From: Clytia hemisphaerica
Lineage: Eukaryota > Cnidaria > Hydrozoa > Leptothecata > Clytiidae
DNA length: 64,000 nt
Assembly: GCA_902728285.1 (NCBI GenBank)
Contig: CACVBU010000048.1
Coordinates: 154,690-218,689, forward strand
Direction: 5' to 3'
Below the pieces are notes generated by a model. The model made no database searches and was not told the origin of the DNA. It was given only the letters and a program-made list of their open reading frames with translations. The position numbers were made by a program, and so were the translations under genes. Position 1 is the first letter of the stretch; each line of letters opens with the position of its first letter. Of this stretch, positions 47,259 to 59,220 are shown piece by piece.

Positions 47259-48560
47259 AAGTAAGTAAGTATTTATTTGCCTTTTTAACACATCTGAAAA
47301 TGATACAAGAGGCGGAATCAACAAAATAAAAAGGAAGGAGACCGCCTTATAGCTAAGCTAATCAAAAAAAGATGCGACCACCTAAGTGCCGAAAAATTTG
47401 AAGCAATAAAAAATTAGAATAAATTTTTGCTTTCTTGGTTGGGGAGGGGGTGTGCTCAGTATTCCCCAATACAGTGAGTGAAGGCAAGAGATTTAATGAA
47501 ATCACAATCAGATGAGCTCAAGGTTATATCAGGGTATGATCGCTGTAAACAATTCCATTGTGTTATGCAGGTCTTAGTAAATGATTTGTTACCAAAAGTT
47601 ATAGTGTTAAAGGAAGGAACAAAAAGAAGTTTCAATTTTGCTCCCCTGGTACCTTTATTATCATCACCATCAGCATCAAGCTGAATGAAGTTAAAAAATT
47701 GCAGGAGATCGAAAGTTAATCTGTTGTTCAAGAATTTGTGAACAAAAAGAAATATTAAGGCATCTGACAAGGTCGAAGATTTTGAGAATTTTAAGATCTG
47801 ATAAAAGTGGAGAAGAAGGGCATTGAGAGTTATTAAAGGTCATGAGACGTAAGGCTTTCTTTTGAAGAATAAAGATAGGTTTTGATTTAGTATTATCAGT
47901 GAGACCCCATAGTTGGCAACCATATTGTAAATGAGAATGGAAAAGAGCATGATTGTGTTTATGAATAGGGCGCCGTATCAGTTTTTTACTTTCTGGCGCA
48001 CAACAAGATTCGCGGGAGGACTATTTTCCTCAATTGCCTTCAGAGGTTTATCGTGCACGTAAGAAAAATATGAACAGCTGTTATCAGGTTAGGTTTGGAG
48101 GGATCTGAAGTCACGATTGACTCTGTTGCATAAAGATAGAAGATCAGGATTAAAATGCAAGAGGTGAGTATCATCAGCAAAATGGGAAGTTTCACTTGAA
48201 AAAATGGCATTGTGGAGATCGTTAATGTAAATTAGAAATAAAAAGGGTCCCAAAACAGAGCCTTGCGGAACCCTATGAGGAATTATTTTAATAGAGGACT
48301 CAGTAGAGGAGTTGGAAACAAACTGAGATCTATTAGAAAGATACGATCTAAACCATTCATTAGCCTTGCCTCTGATACCATAGTGATTTAATTTTGAAAT
48401 TATAATAGAGTGATCAACGGTATCAAAAGCCTTTTGCAAATCAACAAACACACCACATGCAAAGTTACCATCATCAAGATAATTCCGAATACGTTCAACA
48501 ATGTTAAGCAAAGTGTGAACCCGACTTCTCTGTCCATGTAGTTTTGCGAAGTAAAAGATT
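47259..48560 (-). mobile_element. CR1/Jockey-type non-LTR retrotransposon, 5'-truncated and internally deleted
   Basis: On the minus strand the RT core (48511-48089) shows GVFVDLQKAFDTVDHSIIIS, VPQGSVLGPFLFLIYINDLH and the catalytic FADDTHLL. A separate 3' block (about 47965-47456) reads FHSHLQYGCQLWG in one frame and KFLNNRL...NTITFGNKSF...WNCL in another. This matches the C-terminal part of such ORF2 proteins. Roughly 100 or more codons between the blocks are missing. The 3' end runs into (ACTT)n on the minus strand at 47259, a microsatellite tail as seen in CR1-like elements. A frameshift lies near 48500. Confidence 0.75.
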
Positions 48561-48718
48561 TATTAGGAGATAAATATTGTAGGATTGACAGAGTAGCTGA
48601 GTAGTTTTTTTTTAACCTCGAAATATTTTTTTTCCTAGTCGTGGTAGGAAATTTAGATGAAAATCCATACTTTCGCCAAAAGCGTCGGAATTCCACTATT
48701 TTTAATTCAATTCATATA

Positions 48719-49196
48719 CAGTCGACGCTCGTTATCTCGAACTCCCAAGGGACCGAAAGAAAAGTTCGAGATAGCGAATGTTCGAAATAGCAGGTTGTTC
48801 GAGATAACGAGTATGAACCTTGAAATGTTCGAGATAACGAAAGTGTCACCTAAGATCAACTTTATAGGTCGTTGAAAACGAAAACAGTTGTGAAAATTAA
48901 CGAGAAATAATGATATTATATAACTGCACTGGTATCAACCCTCTGTTTGCATTATAATTTGAATTGAAAATGTAAACTATTTTTTTTTAACAATAAAAAT
49001 TATTTGAAAAGTTCGAGATAACGAGTGGAATTTAGCCTACAATGTGCCTCAAGGGACCGAGAAAAAAGTACGACATAGTGAAAGTTCGAGTTAACGAGTG
49101 TTCGTGATAGCGGACTTTCTTTAGCCTACATTTGCTACCAGAATTCCGAAGAAAAACTTTGACATAGTGAAAGTTCGAAATAGCGAGCGTCGACTG
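48719..49196. mobile_element. TA-flanked MITE, pogo/mariner type
   Basis: The ends are CAGTCGACGCTCGTTATCTC and its near-complement ATAGCGAGCGTCGACTG, each bordered by TA (48717-48718 and 49197-49198). CAGT ends with TA duplication are usual for Tc1/mariner/pogo elements. The interior repeats GTTCGAGATAACGAG several times. There is no transposase ORF. Confidence 0.85.
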
Positions 49197-50710
49197 TACA
49201 TTTTCTCTCGCCTTGAAAATTTAATTACGAGCAAAAAATTCTGGAACGGCCGAAAGTACTGGATCTGAGGGAGTAAATCATTCGAGTCGAGGCAATTTTT
49301 CGATAAAATAATCAAAAACTTCACGAATAAATTAAAAAAAAAATTGTTTTTTAATAAATCATGAAATAAATCACGATCAAAATCAGAAAAATCAAAAAAT
49401 CTCGTACACCTTTTTTTCGAGTGATTTACCCCTCGACTGGATCGATTATTTGCTAAAGTTTTTCTTCGGAATTCTGGTAGCAAATGTAGGCTAAAGAAAG
49501 TCCGCAAAAGACGGGATGAGTTATTTCTGAAAAAAAAACAGGGTTTGTGACGATTTAAAACCTCGTACGCAACCTCCCTGCAGTCAAGACGTAACAAAAC
49601 AAGAAAGTCTTACCCCAAGTGACATTGCCAAATTTTGTGCTTTAACTTGAGCTGGTTGAACCTCTATCTCCACTGCCCCATATAACATTTTGAACGTTTT
49701 CATCTTGATTTTACCGAAAATTCGCAGACCTTCAATTTCACGGAGAACATAAGTTTATTTGAACTAATAAACTTTCACACAAACGAACACAAAAAAACAT
49801 TTTTAGCACGTGACCGTAACTAATACAATGAAAGCATTGTTCTTATTTAATTGTTGGATTTCTAACTCTTTGTGTTCGATTATTTTTACTGCAGCTTCGA
49901 AAAATATTCAATACTAGTCGCGGTGCAAAATTGTTAGACATGACGTAAGTGATATTTTTGGGTGTCGCGTGTATTTATAACCTTTTTAACCGGACCTCCG
50001 ACTGTAACATCTGATCCGTTGATCGCACATGTAGTTTTCATAACCGCTGACCGCACCATTTATTTGAAGTTTGAACAACAATTTGACGTCACAAATTTTT
50101 GATATGCTTCTTTTGAATTTTTTTCTATGTATAGTAATTTCGAAAATAACTCACAATAATGTCAATATAGCCTATTTAGTAAGTGAACAAAAAAGTAAAA
50201 TCAACACAGTTTGTTTTTTACGATATTTCGTTCTATTTTCAGAACTTCATCAGGTATCTATTTAGTATATGGCCTATTGTTAAAACTTATTTTGTGCACA
50301 TACAAAGAGTCCGAGGAGAAATTTTATTCGCTACTCTGAAAGTTTAATTGAACTGATTGTGGACTGATAGACAGTCGATCTCTTTCAGTGTATTGTTTCT
50401 TCTTATTTGTGTCAGGATGTGTGGTACAGCAGCCGACGGCCCTTACCAGACTATTACCAGACTAACAACTTTCGCTCATCTTTGATAAAAAAAAGAGACA
50501 ATAATACAATTGGATGCTCATATATTAGGTTAACTTACTTTTCGATTATTTTTTGATTACACAACCAATTCCAAACAAAATGCTTTTTTCTCAAAAGATT
50601 ATTATCTAAAGAATAAATTCATTTTTATGTTTGCATACAATTGTTTCAGGACTTTAACTTTCAAAACTTACGAAACATGCAATATTCATTTTTGTTAATG
50701 TCATGATTGT
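49197..50710. other. No supported gene
   Basis: At 49455-49505 lies a perfect inverted copy of 49110-49160 in the MITE. The minus-strand frame 49121-49597 overlaps this repeat and is not recognised. Confidence 0.45.
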
Positions 50711-51106
50711 ATGATATATTTATCTTGTAGCTTGTTCATCAAACGATCAAATCTATTCAATCAATTGTTAAAGAAGAGAAAAGGCTTTGCACTCCTTACA
50801 TTTCTCGATAAGGGGGCTTTCAGACCAGTATCATATGCCACTCAACGATTTACCAGCTCATCCTGCAAACAATGTGTTAAAATTTTCAAATCTTATGGTG
50901 GTTATATTCAAGCTTTTGAGCACGTACACCCCAATAGATGTGACGGTGAAGAATATCAGTTTCAGAGAAAAGGAGCAGATTATGTATTTGATATGTTACT
51001 CCTATTGGACACTTTAAAACCATTGGTTGATGTTATGCTACAGCTGCAATCCTTGGATAATCCTATCCGGAAACTTAAAAAGTTGTTCCCTGAATTGATT
51101 GATTGA
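50711..51106 (+). pseudogene. hAT/ZNF862-like protein, internal exon
   Basis: The frame contains SYATQRFTSSSCKQCVKIFK, YGGYIQAFEHVHPNRCDGEE and LLLLDTLKPLVDVMLQLQSL. The order 'RFTSS...K.YKSY...AF...HPNR' followed by 'DxLxPVVDLMxxxQxL' is what I recall from ZNF862-like hAT-derived proteins in cnidarians. It starts after a candidate intron and ends with a stop at 51104-51106 where the family would go on. Next pieces follow at 51250-51970. Function in this family is unknown; descent from hAT transposases is the usual view. Confidence 0.5.
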
Positions 51107-51249
51107 TTGAAAGAAGCAGGTATGGTTTCATTTCTAATAAATGATCTATCGGTCATTCATGAATGTATCTGTCGTCAATTCCATATAATCATTTGCAATT
51201 TCGAGGTTTTGAACATATTAAAGTAATGGATTTATCTTTTTAAAAAGAG

Positions 51250-51970
51250 CAAGAGATAAGGACGCTCTACCCAAACTCACAAAACACGAAAAGATGTTAA
51301 AGATGGTGGAAAAAATTCAATTGAGTAACTATTGAAAGGATGGTTACCAAAAAAAATGCAGACGGAACTTCCACGTGGAAATCACGAAACAAGACTGACA
51401 TCCGTAAAGAACATTCAGCGTATGTATTTTACTTGTTATATTATTGATTTACTTTAAATGATAGGCGTAAGTGTCTTAGTCGTAGTCTTCAGTGATTATA
51501 ACTTATATTTACATGAAATATGTCATTTGCCAACCTTTAGGTTTGATGTTTTGTCACATTTTTCTATGCTGCAAGAAAATTCCAAAAAGGTTAAAATTCT
51601 CTGTCTAATGCTAGTATGTAAATAATTTTTTTACGAATTTTGAAGCATATGCATTTGTTTAATTAATGAAGCATATGCATTATTCTTTTCTATTCTTTAG
51701 ACTTGTGAAAGAACTTATCGAATCCTTAGAGAAATGAATAAAGCCAGAAATCGAGATAGACCACATCGAAAAACTAGCAGTTCTTGATGCCGCCGCTGAA
51801 TTGGTAAAATTGTCATATGGTATATTAGAGAGGTGCAAGATTGTATTTGAACGAGAGGAGTGGGAAATTGAAAGTTACGGTGTCAAAGACATTGAGAAAC
51901 AAATGAAAAGCATTTCAAAGGCCGATCACATTTCAGACTCAAGCTTAAACTTTGATAGTCGAATGAGGTA
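51250..51970 (+). pseudogene. hAT/ZNF862-like protein, decayed 3' exons
   Basis: The first piece (51250-51420) reads DALPKLTKHEKMLKMVEKIQ with a stop after LSNY. The second (about 51702-51970) reads LVKELIESLE, a stop, then IEKLAVLDAAAELVKLSYG and YGVKDIEKQMKSISKADHIS up to a donor near 51970. These blocks occur in this order in the same ZNF862-like family as the exon at 50711. Each piece carries a nonsense codon, so the gene is dead. Confidence 0.45.
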
Positions 51971-53640
51971 AAAAGATTCACTTAGATTTCAAAATCTGTT
52001 ATAATCTGTTTCATTAGCTTGGGTTGTAGAAAAATTGATATTAGCCATCTCATAGCAAATTAAACAAAAAACTTTATTCTAGAGGAAAAAATATTTTATT
52101 TTGAATTATCTCCCTTTGGGGAGGTGATTGATTAATTTTGGCTTTTGGCTTTTAGTTGTCTAGGGCTTTCAAACACATTTTTTGGCTTTCCTAAAAACAA
52201 AACATTTTTGAGATGGTAATTAAAATGTAATTGTTAAAATCTGAAAGAGAGTGGCTCAAGTAAAGACTGATGATAGGTTGTAATTCTTATCAGTCATATC
52301 AGGTCTTATCAGGTACATGGGAAATATCAAAAAGGCGATATGTGAAGCGATTTGTGAAAGCACAACCTAAATAAAATCAGTCATATGATTAATACATGAT
52401 TAATTGTATCGATTTCTTGTTGATCAAATGTTGTCAACAGAATGTTGGGCAACATCATTCAACGAATTGAAAGGATCATCATCATCATCATCATCAGCAG
52501 GATAGTAATGTCAGTGCGCGTTTGCAATTCCATCTGGGATACCTTTGCCTTTACCAAATTTTAGATCAATTAATTCCATTGAAACTTTTGGTTCTTTCTC
52601 CAAGAGCCAAAAAACTTTTTTGTTATCATATTGACTGGTTGGAGAATCTGATATACCGTTAGGTGATTTATTCCTAATTCAATGTACATTTGAAAGATCG
52701 GCTTCAGGCTGGCCAAGATGGCAACAGCTTTATGGTCGGTGGCATCTGATTGGACAGCGTGGGAAAACTCACCTCATTTTGACCAGACATGCACTGGATG
52801 AATGGATATCTGACCCTGATAATAATGAAGGAGATTTTTCCTCATGTGCCTGGCGAACCTCGGAAATTTCATACCACTCAACCTGCATCAGTTCGTGAAT
52901 TGCTTTTGAATTGTTTGCGAAATGTAAATGGATTGTCTTTGGAAACGTATTTGAACTTCCTTTGAAAAAAATTTGAATTGTGCAATCCAAATACAATCCA
53001 GGTTCGTAGGGCCGAGTTAATACACGGGGGATGGTCAAAATAATCCAGGGAGCAGGGGTGGATACGGGGTATGTGAACGTGGTGTATTCACATACTCAAT
53101 TTTCTCGAGATTCGAAAACATAAAACACTAAAATTGTTTTCTTACAAAGAAACATCTGTTGGTACATTTCAACTTCTGTGTGAGAGAAACTCTCCATCGT
53201 ATTAAGTTCTCTGAAGGAGTTGCATTCATCTTGTTATCAAATCTTAATGGTGGAGATTAATTTGGCAGAATTTCGTGAGGATAATTACATAGTTTTGCAT
53301 ACTTTTCACGAATTTTCATTCCTTCAGACTGTGTGAAACCCCTTTTTCATACCCTTCACACCATTGCGATTTTCGTGTAAACAAATCACGAAGTTTTCTC
53401 TTTTTCTGAGTCTGTGCTCTTATAAGTAGAGGGAATCAAAGATATTATATACATGTGTGGCATGTAGCGATAGGATAGAGTATTCCTTCAATAATTCGGA
53501 TTCATATTGGAAAATCGGGTTAAACCGGAATTTTCACACAGTGATAAAAATTCCTGTATCCGTCCCTGGGGAATTAAATTTTCAAATTAATTATACGGGG
53601 GCCCTTATATGCAAGGGAATCAGAAAGTTTATCCGTGTAG
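51971..53640. other. No supported gene; (ATC)n microsatellite
   Basis: An (ATC)7-type microsatellite is at 52475-52496. Frames at 52769-53038 (minus) and 53457-53681 (plus) are not recognised. Confidence 0.45.
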
Positions 53641-54237
53641 TTAACCTAGCCTGGGAATCCAAGCTCGTAATCTTAGAATAAAAACATAAATACCTAACCT
53701 CACAAAGTTCTAAGATTATAGAGCTTGGTGCAGGTAGATTAGTCTGACACAGAATGTTATAGACAGTCTGACAAAGAATGTTATAGACAGTCTGTGTGTG
53801 AAACCTTGTTGACGGACTTTCTGAACTTTGGAAACCCAGGCAAACACACATAAACAACTTAAAACTCTTCCACAAGCTCTAAATACTTTTAAAACTACTA
53901 AAAACCATACCAAAATATCAGCCACATGTATTTAAACTCCCAGCCAAAAGCCGTTTTGTTTCTAAATGAATCTATGTTTTCATTTTCATTTGTTTTCCTT
54001 TATTTTGCAGAATCAGCTTTTTCCATAAATTATGAACGCGCATCGAAATTATCAAAATGTGCGCAAAAGTACTGCTAAGCAATACGCCGAAAGCTGGCCA
54101 ATCAGGCCGAACCTGCATTGTAGGGAAAAATCTCCCTGCAGGCGAGTTACCTGCACCAAGCGTTAAACAAGCAGCAAAAATATCATAAACTAGACTGTGA
54201 ACAAAGTATAACGCTTGGATTCCCAGGCTATACTTAA
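53641..54237. mobile_element. TTAA-flanked MITE (piggyBac/Kolobok-like)
   Basis: TTAA at 53641 and 54234-54237 border inverted ends sharing TAGCCTGGGAATCCAAGC. TTAA target duplication fits piggyBac or Kolobok classes. Inside, a 24-bp unit (GTCTGACAAAGAATGTTATA plus GACA) is repeated from 53742. The minus-strand open frame at 53972-54532 crosses its border and is not a gene I support. Confidence 0.7.
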
Positions 54238-54420
54238 CCCTGTAATGTATTGTAAAATTAAGGCTGTTTAGTGCAAAATGAAAGATTTTCCTTATGAAAT
54301 TTAGATCTTTTTCAAACACAATATAATCTGGCCGAAATACAATAAAACAGGGGTGAACGTAGAAAAGAATTCCGCGTAAACTTTCTTGGTACCGTTGGAA
54401 GCGGAATTTTATGTAAATTA

Positions 54421-54848
54421 TCATACTCAGAGCCTCATGATGAGGCCCTTGGGGAAAACCTTTGGTAAAATCAAGCCTGAAGTATACTTCTTTGCCCCAA
54501 AATACATACGTTTTTAAGCAGTGTGTGGTCATTCAGCTACACTAAAAACCTATCAAAGCTATTAAAGGTCTTTGAAAGTCAGCGCTATCCCCATGTGCTT
54601 TCGCCCAGGGGCTTTCGCCTTGCACTTGACCCATTTCATATCATGGATGACACTGTTTAATTGATTGTGGTTTCCAGAAATGTTTGTTGGGAAACCCCCC
54701 CCAGATTTTTGAGACAGGGGTATATACATTGAGTGTTTTAAAAGGCACATACCACTGCAAAGAAAGCATTTTTCAAGGCATTTTATAGCGAAAATGGGTC
54801 CTTAATGTTTTCTTCCATCAATTTTTCAACGTGAGGCTCTGAGTATGT
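54421..54848. mobile_element. Inverted-repeat element (MITE candidate)
   Basis: CATACTCAGAGCCTCATG near 54423 returns as CACGTTGA-side complement GTGAGGCTCTGAGTATG near 54829-54846. The internal sequence has no ORF of note. Ends and target duplication are not resolved. Confidence 0.55.
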
Positions 54849-55846
54849 TAAACCTCATAAAATTTTGCTGGTCAAGCAGTGTTAACTTATTTCAAAGTAG
54901 CTGTACCGCAGCACTATCCGGATTTTTGCGATTTTGGCGCGTTTGATTGTTAAAGCGAACCTTTGGATTGTAAGGCAGTTCTACGGTATACAACAACAGT
55001 TAGTAAACAGTCTAAAACATTTGAAAAATATATATTATGAAAATTGTTTTACTATTCCAATTACTCAAACCCTTATATCTTTAGTTGTTGTGACTTTATT
55101 TTATTCAAATTGAATGCGCTAAGTTTTACTAGATATACTTGAATTCACAGGACCATCGTAATGCGCTACAAAAAAGTTTCACTCTTTGAACTTAATTTTC
55201 TCGAGCACTATGTATATACTCTAAAAGAGTAAACTTTATTGCACTTAAATTTTGATGGGTCAATTATTAAAATTTGGTTCACTGGATCAAAAGTTATGTT
55301 CAAATGAATGAAAACTTACTTTCAAAAAGTGCTCAAAAACAGTCTATCAAATTAAATAGAAGCATATTTCATGAATACATCGGTTTCTTTGTTCCACTGA
55401 TAAAAAGTGAAAATTAACAGTCAAAAAGAGAGGTTGAATCTGATTGAATTTCAATTTCGAAAAAACAATCTGAAATTTCATAAAAATACATCAAGTATAC
55501 ATACATACCATACATATTTTTTGGAATGGTTTGCCCTTTTGAGATCTTCCCTAATTTCAAATACCTTATTGCAATAAGGTGCAATTGCACGGAATGGAAA
55601 AATTTTGTTTCAATAAAACCCCCCTTAACTTCAACCAGCCGCGACGTTAAAATAAAAAGTAAGTCATTTGTGTTAATTCCATGTCGTGTTAATTTCGAGG
55701 CCGTTAAATACTTGGCTACTTATTTTCATGTACTAAGGTATGTGGGCTTTGAGATTTTGCGTTTCCTCTGAAATGGTTAGATACAACAAACTAAAGTTAT
55801 GTACAAGTGTTTTTAGGTTCCAGATACAAGTGTTATGTGAAGTCTT
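54849..55846. other. No supported gene
   Basis: AT-rich. An 81-codon frame at 55526-55771 is not recognised. Confidence 0.45.
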
Positions 55847-56085
55847 CATAACAAACAGAATTGACAATTATCCCCAATGTTAACGTTTCCTTGGCAAACA
55901 ACTTGTCATTCTTATCTTCAGTACGTTCTTCATAAGGTACATTTGCAACAGCTATGTATCGTGCTTGAAATTCCTTGCTACAATGTACAATTGAAGGTGG
56001 TAGTATTTTATCTTTAAATAATTTCTTATTTTGATTCACCCAGGTTTGCACTTTGTTGATACTGACTTCAGGAGATACATTTAGC
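55847..56085 (-). CDS. Terminal exon of an unrecognised gene
   Basis: After an acceptor-like TTTTTAG on the minus strand (near 56086) the frame reads ELNVSPEVSINKVQTWVNQN, then IVHCSKEFQARYIAVANVP and LTLGIIVNSVCYEDF, and stops at 55847-55849. Composition and codon pattern look coding: regular spacing of hydrophobic residues and a balanced mix. I do not recognise the family. No other exon on this strand was found upstream within 500 bp, where the left end of a DIRS element begins. It may be a truncated host gene or an element exon. Confidence 0.35.
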
Positions 56086-56760
56086 TCTAAAAAGTTAAAA
56101 GACGAGTAAACTTTTAAAGTAAATATGTCAAATAATGTTAAAAACTTGCTCATATAAATGCATACACTACACTGATACCTTTAAATCTGGTTTTAGATGA
56201 AAAAAGTCTTGAAAATAGTTTTTATTTTCAAAATTTTGGATAACAAAACACAAAAAGTGCAAATTCAAAGAAAATGTTTGAAGTTATTTTGGCATTAACT
56301 TTTTCAAAGCACTGTCACGGTTTTCAAAAGCTAACTTAATTGTCTAAATTTGTCAATGTATCTAAGATTGCTTAAGAAATAAAAAATAAACCTGCTGGAG
56401 AAACGGTCATTTATAAAAAAAGTAGTTTATTTTACAAAAACTTGGCTCGATACGAGGTGAATTATGAGCATTATAATAAGCATAGGCTATTCCTGGATGC
56501 TTCGAAAGTTTAAGCATATTCGAGCCTGACTAAGGGGCAGACACTTGCTTATAAAAAATGTATTTTCAATTTTATATCAGAAAATCTTGCAAGATTTATG
56601 GTGCGACCATGGCTCCGAAAGACGGCCTTAAAAGGCCGCGTCGGGCCAGGCTCTTCCTTCTCGTGAACTCTCAAGAAAGGAAGACGCACAAGAAGCACAG
56701 AAGAGGAACTTAAAATCTTTGTTAAAAATCTCATTTAAATTAAGGAATATCTGAACAATA

Positions 56761-57390
56761 ATGAGTGATATGGAAGAAGAAGCACCACAAAACGACGAAC
56801 AACAAGTGGCTACACATGAAGACGCTCCAAGGGAATTGGCAACGTTTGTGAATGAGAGATGCAGTACATACTCGTCTGAGAAGGACCTTGAAGAGTTCTT
56901 AAGGAAACCATGTCCAACAAACATCCACAAACCAAACAAGCAAGACCCTTTCACGAGGATGCTTCTTGACAAGAAAAACTATTCCAAAGTTTTAAGTAAG
57001 GATGAAGAAACAATTGAACAAAAATGAACAAAATTCACGAAAAACTGTTCCAAGTGCTTGGACCACTCTCTGCTGCGTGGTTTGAGATGCAAAAGGGTCC
57101 GAAACAGACCCAGACAGAGCTTGTATTAGAACAACTGAACAATGCTCTTGTCCTAAATGGACAAACAATCAACAAAGTATCTTATGAGCGACGTCTGGCT
57201 ATCTTGGGCACGTTAAGTGACTTTAAAAGTGCCAAACGTCAGCTGAGAGACCACGCTGATGAATTGCAGAATGAGAAGAAGTAAACGTCCACACCACGGA
57301 TCAGGACACCGACCGATGCCCTTTCAAGGAGGCTCCTCGTATGGCTCACGACAACTACAAGGAGCAAGCAACTAGACCAGAGGTAAGCTC
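56761..57390 (+). pseudogene. DIRS gag-like ORF, one frameshift
   Basis: ATG at 56761 opens an acidic N-terminal segment (MEEEAPQNDEQQ) leading to DPFTRMLLDKKNYSKVL. Near 57024 the frame changes in an A-rich stretch and continues IHEKLFQVLGPLSAAWFEMQ, then YERRLAILGTLSDFKSAKRQ. This is the helical block I know from DIRS gag proteins. A Gly/Pro/Arg-rich tail (SGHRPMPFQGGSSYGSRQ) follows in the other frame to about 57380. The protein would package element RNA. Confidence 0.7.
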
Positions 57391-57514
57391 GATAAAATTT
57401 TAAATTCTTGTAGCTCAGGGAAATCAGTGGGATCTTCAATGTCTAAAAAAAGTACACCCAATCCTAAGGAGGCTGTTTCCAGAACAAAAATTAAAGGCTT
57501 CTTCAAACGTAGGA

Positions 57515-58520
57515 ATGTTGAGGTTCTTTCTACAGAATTGGCAAAAACCAACCACAGACCCTGTCATTCTAGAGATCGTAGAAGGGTTGAAACTTCCAAT
57601 AAAAGGCAGGCCCTGGCAAACAAGGGAACCCAAAGAAATAACAATGTCACTGCTGGAGAAGGAAGTATTAGACAAAGAGATAGAATCAATGCTAAAGAAG
57701 GGAGTTCTGAGGGAGGTAGAACCTTCAAGGGACCAGTTTCTGTCAACGATATTTGTCAGAGCCAAAATGGAGGAGAACAAATTTCCACTTCAATATGGAG
57801 GGGATGAAAAATGTAGTCGACCTATTGAACCCAGGTGACTATATGATAAAGATAGATCTAAAAGATGCGTATTGGCATGTGCCAATACACCCTACTTCGC
57901 AAAAGTATCTGAGGTTCCGATGGAGGAATGTACTTTATCAGATGTCAGTACTAGCTTTCGGAGTGGGACCAGGTCCCAGAATCTTAACAAAGCTTTTGAT
58001 AGTCCCCCTAACCACATTGAGAAAGTTAATGGTACACATAATAGCCTATCTAGACGATTTTCTTATAATTGGGAGGACCAAAGAAGAAGTAATTCAGGCA
58101 AGAGACTTGACTCTTTTTCTTCTCATGCAACTGGGTTTAACAATAAACTGGGAAAAGTCGGTACTGAAACCAACTCAGGAAGTAGAGTTTTTTGGTATGA
58201 TGATAAACAGTCTATCAATGGAGGTCTGGCTGCCAATAGAAAAGATAGAGAAATTGTTGAACATTTGCAAAAACAACCTGTCCCAGGGGAGAATAACTCT
58301 AAGGGAGCTGGCCAGTCTAATAGGGAAATTGTACTCGACCCAACCAGCGATCACAATGGCCCCCCTGCAAGTGAGGGCATTACAACAAGACCTGATAAGG
58401 GCTCAAAAGAACCAAATGAACTACGGTCAAACCATTCAATTGACTTTAGACTCAAAGAAGGAACTAGAATGGTGGATCAACAACCTAACACTATCAAAGG
58501 GCTGGGAAACCCAGATATGA
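57515..58520 (+). pseudogene. DIRS reverse transcriptase
   Basis: The N-terminal part (57515-57780) includes RFFLQNWQKPTTDPVILEIV and ESMLKKGVLREVE. The frame shifts near 57790 and the RT core follows in the frame of 57753-58520. Its blocks are MIKIDLKDAYWHVPIHPTSQ, LRFRW, LAFGVGPGPRILTKLL and the catalytic YLDD at 58047-58058, then a thumb-like LGLTINWEKSVLKPTQ. DKDAYWHVPIH-type fingers and a 'FG...GPRIFTKLL' block are characteristic of DIRS/PAT RTs rather than LTR retrotransposons. At about 58500 the frame shifts again into RNase H. Confidence 0.85.
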
Positions 58521-59220
58521 TAATTTACTCCGATGCATCATCCGACCAGGGCTGGGGCACACCTAGACGGAGGTCCATCAACAGGGGGCTCTTAGACCAA
58601 GAAGGACAAGAGCGATTATCATATAAACAAGTTAGAACTGATGGCAGCAGAACTAGCAATAAAGACATCTGTCAGATTACAAACACCAAAACTATTTCAC
58701 CTGTATATGGAAAACATGACAGCCCTCTATTACCTAGTCAGAAAAGACCAAGAGCCCTCAGTTGACAGCCATATCCAAGAGAATTTGGGATTTTCTATTG
58801 CTAAATGGGATCATGATTACTGCATCCTGGATCCCTTCAAAGAAAAATGTGATAGCAGACTGGAGGTCACGCCAGAAACCAAATTCCAGCGAATGGAATC
58901 TGGACTCAACAGTTTTTCAGAAAATTACATCAGTCTGGGGCCTTCCAGAAATGGACTGTTTTGCCTCAAGAACAATGAGAAAACTTCCCATGTACATGTC
59001 ACTGAATCCAGACCCAGACTGTGTGGCAACAAATGCACTGTACCAAAACTGGGGAAAGTTTCCATACCTATTCCCCCCATTTTGTCTGATAGGAAGGGTA
59101 TTAAAAATCTTAAAACTACAAGCGATACCAAAAGCAATCCTGATAGCTCCACTTTGGCCAGGTCAAACATGGTTCTCAACCCTCCAATGGTATTACCCAA
59201 AAGACACAATCTATTGCTGA
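58505..59220 (+). pseudogene. DIRS RNase H and downstream region
   Basis: RNase H begins with PDMIIYSDASSDQGWG (catalytic Asp in SDAS, about 58512-58560). It continues after a frameshift as LMAAELAIKTSVRLQTPKLF (Glu of MAAE) and YMENMTALYYLVRK. After another shift near 58765 the text reads ASWIPSKKNVIADWRSR. Here the final Asp-equivalent block is followed by DIRS-typical PEMDCFASRTMRKLP and FPYLFPPFCLIGRVL. The region removes the RNA strand during cDNA synthesis. Three frameshifts in 700 bp show decay. Confidence 0.8.

Noticed and set aside
53972-54532. Long minus-strand frame of 186 codons
   Set aside because: It crosses the right border of a TTAA-flanked MITE, has no motif and is unlikely to be coding.
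57436-57780. Minus-strand frame inside DIRS RT region
   Set aside because: Shadow of the plus-strand RT coding sequence.
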